From the NCBI GenBank assembly GCA_020849475.1, contig JADLGE010000047.1, positions 16,102 through 80,101 on the forward strand: DNA of 64,000 nt. Reading direction: 5' to 3'. Below, piece by piece: positions 8,427-15,444 of the stretch. The notes beneath the pieces are model-generated. The model did no database searches and was not told the DNA's origin. It worked only from the letters and a program-made list of their open reading frames with translations. The DNA comes from Gammaproteobacteria bacterium. Its GTDB lineage: Bacteria > Pseudomonadota > Gammaproteobacteria > Ga0077536. Each line of letters opens with the position of its first letter. The first letter of the stretch is position 1. The translations under genes and the position numbers were made by a program.

Positions 8427-10046
8427 TCAGTGCAGCTTGAACTGCCCAATCCCGCTCTGCAGCGCCATGCACAGCTCCGACAGCTCGCGCGTGGCGCGGC
8501 CGACTTCGTTGGTTTCGGTGGCAGTGCGATCGGCGCCCTGTTGAATGCGCAGGATGTTGCGTTCAACGTCGACGATGACTTGGCTTTGCTCACGCGCCGC
8601 CGATGCAATTTCAGAATTCATCTCGCGGGCGCGACTGACCGCACTATCGATGGCGGTGAGGGATTCACCCGCGACGCTGGCGGCGTGCACGGTGTGATCG
8701 GCGCGCGTACGGCCGGCATCCATGGCGTCGGCGACGCGGCGGATGGCGGCCTGCAGGCGGTCGATCATCATGTTGATCTCGGCGGTGGATTCGCCGGTGC
8801 GCTGCGCGAGGGTGCGCACTTCATCGGCCACCACTGCAAAGCCACGGCCTTGTTCGCCGGCGCGCGCCGCTTCGATGGCGGCGTTCAAGGCCAACAGGTT
8901 GGTCTGCTCGGAAATATCGCGAATGACCTGCAGCACCTGGCCAATCTCGCCGCTGGAACGCTGCAGTTCGCCGACCGCTTCCGAAGAATCGCGGATATCG
9001 TTCGACAAATCGGTGATGGTGGTGATGACCTGCGACAGCACGCCGCGGCCGTCACCGACCTTGCGCTGTGATTCATGGGTGGCATCGACCGCGGTGTCGG
9101 TGTTGTGCGCCATGCTCTGCGCGCTGCCAGCGAGTTCAGTCAGCGCCGCTGCGACCGCTTCAGTCTCGGCCAGCTGCGAGCGCATGTTCTGGTTCGAGCG
9201 TTCGGAAGTGAGCGCCACCTGCTGGGTGGCATTGGCGATGCGTGTGCTGGTTTCGGCGACCGCGCCCATGAGGCTGCGCAGCACGCCGATGAAGGCATTG
9301 AAGCCGCTGGCGATGTCGCCGATTTCGTCCTTGCGCGATTCATCCATGCGCACCGACAGGTCGCCGCGACCGCCGCTCAAGGCGCGGAAGTGGGTGGCGA
9401 ATTCGCGCAGCGGATTGACCACGGTCTGACGCGTCACCCACGCCGAGAAGAAGAACAGCAACAAACCCGCGACCGATGCCGCGCCCATCGCCATATGGGT
9501 ATGCGACAGCAGGTCGCCAATCGCGTTGGTGCGGCTTTCGACCTGGCTGTCGCCGAATTCCTCGACCGCCGAGAGCTGGTCCAGCAATTGTTGCGCGGCG
9601 TGTTGGTATTGCGCAGCCACGGTGTCGAGGCTCTGGGGCGCGAGCTCGGGCTCACGCAGCGTGGTCAATACGAGGTCACGACGGGTCGCGTAGTCGGAAA
9701 GTGACTGGCGGGTCTCATCGACAAGGCCGGCCGACAGCAAGGTGCCTGACGACAGCACGCGGGCGGTGGCTGCTTCCGCAAATTTGTGCGCCTGCGCGAA
9801 GTTGGCCAGCGATGCCGCCGAGCCCGACTCGCGTATCACGCGCTGCACAGCCAGCATTTCGCCCTGCACGCCGATCTCGGTTTCCATGGCGCTGTCGGCG
9901 GTCTGCCACGCAGGCCCCGTGACGAAGGCCAGCATCCGTTCCAGGCCCACGACACCATAGATGCCCGCGCCCGCCGTCGCACACAACGCCAGCAGCAGCA
10001 GCAGATTGAGCATGTTCAGGCGGGTGCCTATCGACGAACTGTTCAC
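8427..10046 (-). CDS. methyl-accepting chemotaxis protein
   Basis: 539 aa from a GTG at 10046, chosen over the TTG at 10070 because GAGGAGAG lies just upstream of the GTG. Layout: cytoplasmic tip, TM1 (about 12-35), a periplasmic helical ligand-binding region of about 150 aa resembling a four-helix bundle, TM2 (about 185-207), HAMP (about 208-262) and the signalling hairpin, with the highly conserved tip EQTNLLALNAAIEAARAGEQ and VVADEVRTLAQRT. No C-terminal CheR pentapeptide is present (ends IGQFKLH). The ligand is unknown. It stands alone, with no che genes in the window, and converges on the secreted protein gene across repeat copy A. Confidence 0.93.
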   Translation of the reverse strand: MNSSSIGTRLNMLNLLLLLALCATAGAGIYGVVGLERMLAFVTGPAWQTADSAMETEIGVQGEMLAVQRVIRESGSAASLANFAQAHKFAEAATARVLSSGTLLSAGLVDETRQSLSDYATRRDLVLTTLREPELAPQSLDTVAAQYQHAAQQLLDQLSAVEEFGDSQVESRTNAIGDLLSHTHMAMGAASVAGLLLFFFSAWVTRQTVVNPLREFATHFRALSGGRGDLSVRMDESRKDEIGDIASGFNAFIGVLRSLMGAVAETSTRIANATQQVALTSERSNQNMRSQLAETEAVAAALTELAGSAQSMAHNTDTAVDATHESQRKVGDGRGVLSQVITTITDLSNDIRDSSEAVGELQRSSGEIGQVLQVIRDISEQTNLLALNAAIEAARAGEQGRGFAVVADEVRTLAQRTGESTAEINMMIDRLQAAIRRVADAMDAGRTRADHTVHAASVAGESLTAIDSAVSRAREMNSEIASAAREQSQVIVDVERNILRIQQGADRTATETNEVGRATRELSELCMALQSGIGQFKLH

Positions 10047-10194
10047 GAGACTCTCCTCAATAAAAACCAAAGGCGGTGGCCGCGCGAGCTGCGGTTCACT
10101 CGAATTGACTAGCGGCCATGAGCGGCCGCAACTTGAGGGTAGGGGAGCAGGAGAGGGGCGGCTCGCGGTGGCGCCGTCGAGCCATTTTCCGCCA

Positions 10195-10221
10195 CCGACA
10201 CGCGGCCACCCGGCGTGTCGG
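10195..10221. terminator. hairpin downstream of the EthD-like gene
   Basis: CCGACACGC-N9-GCGTGTCGG forms a 9-bp stem just past the end of the minus-strand EthD-like gene. The sequence following it on the minus strand is not T-rich, so it may be a Rho-assisted end, an RNA-stabilising hairpin or simply part of the upstream region of the MCP gene. Confidence 0.3.
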
Positions 10222-10239
10222 CGGCGTTTGTCGGTGGGC

Positions 10240-10608
10240 TTAGCGCCGCTCGGGCGGCATCACGGTTTCGTGGTCTTCCATGATCATGAAACGAATCGAG
10301 GATTTGTCGAACAGCATCTCTTCGTCGGCGCCGATGATGGCGGCGGTTTCCGGCTCGGTCAGCATCGCCATGCCGCGCTGAAACTCTGCTTCGTCATCGA
10401 ACCAGATCTCGGTCAGCACATCGTAGGGTGGCTCGGCATCGGCGCCGTAGACGTCGTTGCCGTAGGGGCGGATGAAGTGCCTTACGTAGCGCTTCATGTT
10501 CGGTACTTTGCTGGCGCCGAGCGGTGCGTGGCGAGTTTCGTAGTAGTTGATGAAGTCCTCCATGCTCATGCCGCGTCTGCGCTTGATCATGACCATCGCC
10601 TTGAACAT
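10240..10608 (-). CDS. EthD-domain protein
   Basis: 122 aa from the ATG at 10608, which has GAGG about 8 nt upstream; the ORF-track start adds 23 unlikely residues. The sequence MFKAMVMIKRRRGMSMEDF, then YYETRHAPLG and the ferredoxin-like alpha/beta pattern, match the EthD family of the dimeric alpha-beta barrel fold. EthD-like proteins accompany various oxidative and degradative pathways and often lack a defined activity. It is 75 nt downstream of the phosphatidyltransferase gene on the same strand, so it may be the last gene of that operon, though no functional link is evident. Confidence 0.75.
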   Translation of the reverse strand: MFKAMVMIKRRRGMSMEDFINYYETRHAPLGASKVPNMKRYVRHFIRPYGNDVYGADAEPPYDVLTEIWFDDEAEFQRGMAMLTEPETAAIIGADEEMLFDKSSIRFMIMEDHETVMPPERR

Positions 10609-10683
10609 TGCCTCGCCCTCGCTGGTGGTGTCTGGCGCCGATGATAGCGAGCGTGGCGCTGCACCCCCACCTTCCAATGGGGG

Positions 10684-11283
10684 TTATGCCGCCGAGCGTC
10701 GCTGCTCGCGCCACACCTTGATGACGCTGCCGACATTCGATAGCGGCGCTTTCAGAAGCCAGGTGATGGCCAGCTCTTCGATGGCCGCGGCGACCGCCAG
10801 CAGCGCGGCGGCGCGCAACAGGTTGGCAGGACCGCCCCACAGCGCCCACATCAAGGCCAGCGCCGTGGCGCCGACGGCGGCCTTGACCAGCAGCGTGTGG
10901 TAGCTGGTGAAACGCCGGAACTTGGCGAAGCCGACCACGCCCGGCACCACGAAGCTCGCGATGATGGCGAGCATCGCCGGCCATTGTTCGGCCACCAGCC
11001 GCGGGAACAGCAGCGGCAGACTCACGGCGATGGCGCAATAGGCGGCGCCATCGGCCCACGAATCGAGACGCGCGCCGAAGCGCGTGGTGCCGCCGGTGAG
11101 GCGCGCGACCGTGCCATCGGCAAAATCGGTGAAGAACGACGCGGCCAGCATCCACAAAAATGCGTCACGCCAGCCGGCCAGCGCGAAGATCACCAGCGAC
11201 GGCGCGGCGACCAGCAGCCGAAATGCGGTCAGGCAGTTGGCCACGGTCCAGCGTCGATGGTGCAGGCGCGTGGCGCCGCTCAT
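10684..11283 (-). CDS. CDP-alcohol phosphatidyltransferase family membrane protein
   Basis: 199 aa. The start at 11283 is set by an ATGA overlap with the stop of the upstream endonuclease/phosphatase-like gene; the ORF-track start would lie deep inside that gene. The family active-site signature DG-x2-AR-x8-G-x3-D-x3-D is present as DGTVARLTGGTTRFGARLDSWAD. Several hydrophobic segments follow, giving a polytopic inner-membrane protein. Such enzymes move a CDP-activated lipid onto an alcohol (glycerol phosphate, inositol phosphate, serine and others); the acceptor cannot be told from sequence here. Coupling with a CarS-like cytidylyltransferase gene two positions upstream suggests a dedicated lipid route. 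Confidence 0.85.
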   Translation of the reverse strand: MSGATRLHHRRWTVANCLTAFRLLVAAPSLVIFALAGWRDAFLWMLAASFFTDFADGTVARLTGGTTRFGARLDSWADGAAYCAIAVSLPLLFPRLVAEQWPAMLAIIASFVVPGVVGFAKFRRFTSYHTLLVKAAVGATALALMWALWGGPANLLRAAALLAVAAAIEELAITWLLKAPLSNVGSVIKVWREQRRSAA

Positions 11284-12032
11284 AACGTGAACCACGCTTG
11301 CAAGGGCGCGTGATCCGACAGACTCGGCCACGGCGCGCCCGCCAGGCGTGTCGCGGCGCGTACTTCCAGGCCGCGACAGTAGATGCGGTCCATGGGAAAC
11401 AGCGGCGCCCACGACGGAAAGCTGCGCGCGTGGCGACCATGCAGTTCGCGAAACACCTCGCGCAGGCCGAGAGCCGCGTTGAATTCACGCTCGGCACGGC
11501 CCCACCAGTCGTTGAAGTCACCCGCTACGATCAAGGCTTCGTGGTGCGGAATGCACGCTTCGATATGCGTGCACAGGCGCTGGATCTGCGGCCGCCGCTC
11601 GACCGCGATGAAACCGAAATGGATGCACACCAGGTGTACGCAGCGCCCGGCCTCTGGAATCTCTATGCGCCCGTGCAACAGGCTGCGACTGGCGGCGAAG
11701 GGGTAGGGCGAAACGTCGACGTTCTCCCAATCGAGCAGCGGATAGCGGCTCAAAATCGCATTGCCGTGATGACCATGGTCGTACAAGGCATTCTTGCCGT
11801 AGGCGTGGTGCGACCACAGGCTGTCGGCAATGAATTCGAATTGCGACGCCTGCGGCCACTGCTCGACACTTGCGGCGTGGTGACGATGTTCGCCCTGGGC
11901 CTCCTGCAGGAACACCACATCGGCGGCACTGCCTGCCAAGGCCTCGCGCATGCGCGGCAGCACGAAGGTGCGCCGGCCATCGCCGGAGAATCCTTTGTGC
12001 ATGTTGTAAGTAAGAACGCTGAGTTCGCTCAT
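11280..12032 (-). CDS. endonuclease/exonuclease/phosphatase family protein
   Basis: 250 aa. Conserved EEP-fold motifs run in order: LSVLTYNMHKGF at the N-terminus, VVFLQEAQGEH with the metal-binding Glu, IVAGDFNDW with the Asp-x-Asn, and the C-terminal SDHAPL. This superfamily includes nucleases, sphingomyelinases and inositol phosphatases. No signal peptide is visible, so it is probably cytoplasmic. It sits between the CarS-like gene (22-nt gap upstream) and the phosphatidyltransferase (4-nt overlap downstream), so in this operon a phosphodiesterase or phosphatase acting on a lipid headgroup is as likely as a nuclease. That reading is inference from context. Confidence 0.85.
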   Translation of the reverse strand: MSELSVLTYNMHKGFSGDGRRTFVLPRMREALAGSAADVVFLQEAQGEHRHHAASVEQWPQASQFEFIADSLWSHHAYGKNALYDHGHHGNAILSRYPLLDWENVDVSPYPFAASRSLLHGRIEIPEAGRCVHLVCIHFGFIAVERRPQIQRLCTHIEACIPHHEALIVAGDFNDWWGRAEREFNAALGLREVFRELHGRHARSFPSWAPLFPMDRIYCRGLEVRAATRLAGAPWPSLSDHAPLQAWFTL

Positions 12033-12054
12033 GTTCGGATGGCCCGAGTGGTGT

Positions 12055-12534
12055 TCACCACGGCCGTGAGCGCATACGCAGGCGATAGAGCAGCGGCGAC
12101 GCGAGCCTGACGGTCAGCACGAAGGCAATCACCACCAGCGCCACCTGCAGCCACGACAGTGCCAGCGCATCGCGCAACGCGAGCGTTGGCAACAAGGCTT
12201 CGGGGATGCTGTCCAGGCGCGGTGCGCGTTGCCCGGCATCGAGCCCCAGGCGGCGCTTGATGAAACTCGCGAGCAGGTCGCCGACCATCGCGAGCGCGCC
12301 CACCTGCAAGCCTTGCATCCACGACAATCCGAGCAGTGGCGCGGTGAGCGCGCACAGCAGGCTGGCCGCCACCAGGCCGCGCCAAGTCTTCGAGCGGCCG
12401 AAAAGACGCCGCTCGTCGCGCAGAATGAGGCCGGCGTCGACGGGTTGCTGCCACAGGTCGCCCAGCACATGCCGCGCCAGCACCGGCGCGCTGTTGGCAA
12501 GCGTGATGAGAGCGACGAGTTGCAGTACCGGCAC
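12055..12534 (-). CDS. CDP-archaeol synthase-like (CarS/DUF46) membrane protein
   Basis: 159 aa from a GTG at 12534. The sequence runs ANSAPVLARHVLGD, then PVDAGLILRDERRLFGRSK and TWRGL, then GDLLASFIKRRLGL, which are the hallmarks of the CarS/DUF46 family related to CdsA phosphatidate cytidylyltransferases. Four or so hydrophobic segments indicate an inner-membrane enzyme that would activate a lipid phosphate with CTP. A same-strand frame at 12029-12559 overlaps it completely; this frame was preferred for its family motifs and membrane pattern. It heads an operon with an EEP protein and a CDP-alcohol phosphatidyltransferase. Confidence 0.8.
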   Translation of the reverse strand: MPVLQLVALITLANSAPVLARHVLGDLWQQPVDAGLILRDERRLFGRSKTWRGLVAASLLCALTAPLLGLSWMQGLQVGALAMVGDLLASFIKRRLGLDAGQRAPRLDSIPEALLPTLALRDALALSWLQVALVVIAFVLTVRLASPLLYRLRMRSRPW

Positions 12535-12633
12535 GCTGTTTGTTGCTCACGTTCTCCATGAGCCTAGTCTGAAAGCCGACGCGTCGCCCGGTGTTGACCC
12601 GCGTCAGGCGCGGATGGGCGACTCGCGAACCGT

Positions 12634-13101
12634 TTACATGAAGCGCAACAGTATGCGGCGACTATGGGCGTCGAGCCTGGCCTGGTCGACCACTTCCAAC
12701 TGCAGGCCGTGGCTGTCGGTGATCATGAGGCGGCCTTCGTCGAGACGGCGAATGTCTTCTTCGGCCTTCAGCACGAACTCGGTCTGGCCGCGGTCGGTGC
12801 GCACGGTCCAGGTGCTGGGCGTGGCAAAGGCGCTGCAGTCGATGATCGCCTCAATCTTCGGCACGAATTCACGCGCCGCAAGCGTCTCGGTAATGAGGCC
12901 GCGCGCGGGCTCCGCCAACTCCGACAGACGCGCAATGTTCACCACTTCATGGCCGCCGGCAGACACCAGGGCCACGCACTCGTCGGGTGCGGTGAGCGGG
13001 AAAGCGCGCACCGGCACCACGGCGTCGTAGTGCGTGCCGTCCGCCAGCCGCAATTGCAGACGGCCGCGCGTGTCCGGGCTCAAAGTGAATTCCTGCGTCA
13101 T
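12634..13101 (-). CDS. DUF1854 protein, cyanophycin-associated
   Basis: 155 aa (MTQEFTLSPDTRGRLQLRL at the N-terminus, DRGQTEFVLKAEEDIRRL near residue 105). This matches the small DUF1854 family that repeatedly accompanies cyanophycin synthetase genes in proteobacteria. No signal peptide, membrane segment or catalytic motif is visible; it reads as a compact beta-rich cytoplasmic protein. Its ATG overlaps the stop of the ABC transporter gene by 4 nt, so the two are translationally coupled and likely act together. The biochemical role is unknown. Confidence 0.82.
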   Translation of the reverse strand: MTQEFTLSPDTRGRLQLRLADGTHYDAVVPVRAFPLTAPDECVALVSAGGHEVVNIARLSELAEPARGLITETLAAREFVPKIEAIIDCSAFATPSTWTVRTDRGQTEFVLKAEEDIRRLDEGRLMITDSHGLQLEVVDQARLDAHSRRILLRFM

Positions 13102-15326
13102 TGTTCTGCCTCGATGCGCGCCTGCGCTTCGTAAAGCCGCGCATAGGCGCCATCCTGCGCAAGCAGCGTGTCATGGTCGCCAATCTCGACGATGCGCCCG
13201 CGCTCCAGCACCACCAGGCGATTGGCCTGGCGCAAGGTCGAAAGTCGATGGGCGATGGCGATGGTGGTGCGGCCGCGCACCAGGTTGTCGAGCGCCTTCT
13301 GGATTTCCTTCTCGGTCTCGGTATCGACCGAAGAAGTCGCCTCGTCGAGCAGCAGAATCTTCGGATCGATCAGCAGGGCCCGCGCGATCGACAGGCGCTG
13401 ACGTTCGCCGCCCGACAGTTGCTGGCCGCGCTCACCGACCAGCGAGTCATAGCCATGGGGCAGGCGCAGGATGAAGTCGTGCGCATGGGCGGCGCGTGCG
13501 GCGGCGACGATTTCTTCGCGCGTGGCATCGGGTTTGCCATAGGCGATGTTGTCCGCCACCGTGCCGAAAAACATGAAGGGTTCCTGCAAAACCAGGCCGA
13601 TGTTCTTGCGGAAGTCCGGAATCGAAAGCTGCCGGATGTCGATACCGTCGAGCAGAATCGCGCCCTCGGCGACGTCGTAGAAGCGGCACATGAGATTGAC
13701 CAGCGTGCTCTTGCCCGAGCCGCTTTGGCCGACCAGGCCGATCATCTCGCCGGGCTGGATGTCGAGCGAGACATCGCGCACCACTGCGCGGCTGCCATAG
13801 CGGAAGCCGACGTTACGCAACTCGATATGGCCGCGCACGGCGGCCAGTTTCTGCGGCGTCTGCGGCTCCGGCACGCTCGAGACGTGATCGAGAATGTCGA
13901 AGATGCGCTTGGCCGCGGCCGCGGCCTTCTGGGTCACCGACACGATGCGACTCATGGAATCGAGGCGCGTATAGAAACGCCCGATGTAGGCCAGAAAGGC
14001 GGTCAGCACACCGACCGTGATCTCGTGCTTGGATACCTGGTAGATGCCGAAACCCCACACCACCAACAGGCCGAGTTCGGTCAGCAGTGTGACGGTCGGC
14101 GTAAACAGTGCCCAAATCTTGTTGAGCCTGTCGTTCTGCGCGAGGTTGTACTTGTTGGCCTTCAGGAAGCGCTGACCTTCACGCTCTTCCTGCGCGAAGG
14201 CTTTGACCACGCGGATGCCGGGGATGGTGTCTGACAAAACGTTGGTGACTTCCGACCAGATGCGCGTCAGCCGCTCGAAACCGGTGCGCAGCTTTTCGCG
14301 CACGATGTGAATCAGCCACACGATGAACGGCAGCGGCAGCAAGGTGGTGAGTGCCAGCCACGGATTGATCGAAAACAGGATGGCGGCGGTCATCAGCATC
14401 ACCAGCACGTCGGTGATGAAGTCGAGTGCGTGCAAGGACAGAAACACGCAAATGCGATCGGATTCCGAGCCGAGGCGCGAAATCAGATCGCCCGTGCGTT
14501 TGCCGCCGAAATACTCCAGCGACAGCTTAAGCAGGTGATCGAACGTGGTGGTGCGCAGATCCGCGCCAATGCGTTCCGACACCAGCGCCAGGATGTAACT
14601 GCGCGCCCAGCCCAACAGCCATGCGACCAGCGACGCGCCGACCAGTCCGCTCAAATACATCGTCACCAGCGCCTGATCGATGGGCGTGCCGTTCTGAAAC
14701 GGAATCAGCACCTTGTCCATGAGCGGCATGGTCAGGTAGGGCGGTATCAAGGTGGCGAAGGTCGAGGCCAGCGTGAACAGGAAGCCAAAGAACAATTGCA
14801 CGCGATAAGGCCGCGCAAAGCGCCACAGGCGGAACAGGGTCCAGGTTGATGGCGGTGTGTGCAGTTGTTGCGCACACACCGGGCATTCGTCGTGGCTGGC
14901 ATCGAGCACGCTATTGCATATCGGGCAGTGCTCGACTGCTTCGTGCACGGCGGCGTCGCCGGCCAGTACGCGCTCGGTTTCGGCCACGAAGCGTTTGGCG
15001 CCGAGGTCCTGGGCCAGCGTGAATCGCAGGCGCCCGAGGCGTTCTTCACCGCGCAGGATCTCAAGCGTGCCGACCCCGGCATGCTCGATGTGATTCAGCA
15101 AAAGTTCATTGCCTAACGGCCAGTCTTGCCCCCCAGCGTGCTCATCCAGATACACGATGCGGGTATCGGTCAGGAGCGCCAGGCCTCGCGCGTAACGCAG
15201 TTCCGCGGTGAGGTCGGTCTCGAACCAGGCGCGCACGGTTTCCGTGCTGGCGATGTGGTTGGTGGCCAGGGCCTGCCAGTGTTGAGGCAGGGCGGGTACA
15301 AGCGAAAATTGGGAACGAGCAGTCAT
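13098..15326 (-). CDS. ABC exporter, cyanophycin-associated, with N-terminal zinc ribbon
   Basis: 742 aa half-transporter. Residues 1-145 form an unusual cytoplasmic domain ending in a zinc ribbon, CPIC-x10-CPVC (about 144-160). Six transmembrane helices follow (about 185-460, type I exporter fold), then an ATPase with Walker A GLVGQSGSGKST, signature LSGGERQRLSIAR, Walker B ILLLDEATSSVD and switch His in AIAHRLST. All catalytic residues are present, so a homodimer should be active. The gene diverges from cphA' and overlaps the DUF1854 gene. Related transporters are found next to cyanophycin genes, but the cargo is not known; a dipeptide, a polymer precursor or a lipid are all possible. Confidence 0.88.
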   Translation of the reverse strand: MTARSQFSLVPALPQHWQALATNHIASTETVRAWFETDLTAELRYARGLALLTDTRIVYLDEHAGGQDWPLGNELLLNHIEHAGVGTLEILRGEERLGRLRFTLAQDLGAKRFVAETERVLAGDAAVHEAVEHCPICNSVLDASHDECPVCAQQLHTPPSTWTLFRLWRFARPYRVQLFFGFLFTLASTFATLIPPYLTMPLMDKVLIPFQNGTPIDQALVTMYLSGLVGASLVAWLLGWARSYILALVSERIGADLRTTTFDHLLKLSLEYFGGKRTGDLISRLGSESDRICVFLSLHALDFITDVLVMLMTAAILFSINPWLALTTLLPLPFIVWLIHIVREKLRTGFERLTRIWSEVTNVLSDTIPGIRVVKAFAQEEREGQRFLKANKYNLAQNDRLNKIWALFTPTVTLLTELGLLVVWGFGIYQVSKHEITVGVLTAFLAYIGRFYTRLDSMSRIVSVTQKAAAAAKRIFDILDHVSSVPEPQTPQKLAAVRGHIELRNVGFRYGSRAVVRDVSLDIQPGEMIGLVGQSGSGKSTLVNLMCRFYDVAEGAILLDGIDIRQLSIPDFRKNIGLVLQEPFMFFGTVADNIAYGKPDATREEIVAAARAAHAHDFILRLPHGYDSLVGERGQQLSGGERQRLSIARALLIDPKILLLDEATSSVDTETEKEIQKALDNLVRGRTTIAIAHRLSTLRQANRLVVLERGRIVEIGDHDTLLAQDGAYARLYEAQARIEAEQ

Positions 15327-15338
15327 TACTTATATTAT
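15309..15338 (+). promoter_or_regulatory. possible sigma-70 promoter for the cyanophycin synthetase operon
   Basis: TTGGGA at 15309-15314 is followed after 16-18 nt by TATATTAT at 15331-15338, one of few AT-rich spots in the region and about 105 nt before the cphA' start. It overlaps the start of the divergent ABC exporter gene. No operator or riboswitch was recognised in the leader. Confidence 0.35.
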
Positions 15339-15444
15339 CGCCGGATTGAGTACAGGATGGTGCCGTTGCCGCCTGGGGCCGCTTCCCGCGGTGAGCGTGG
15401 CGCCTAAACGGGTACGCCCGTATCGCCACCAACAGCCATCGCTG

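Noticed and set aside
12029-12559. 176-aa frame overlapping the CarS-like gene on the same strand
   Set aside because: It lacks membrane segments and family motifs; the 12055-12534 frame has both.
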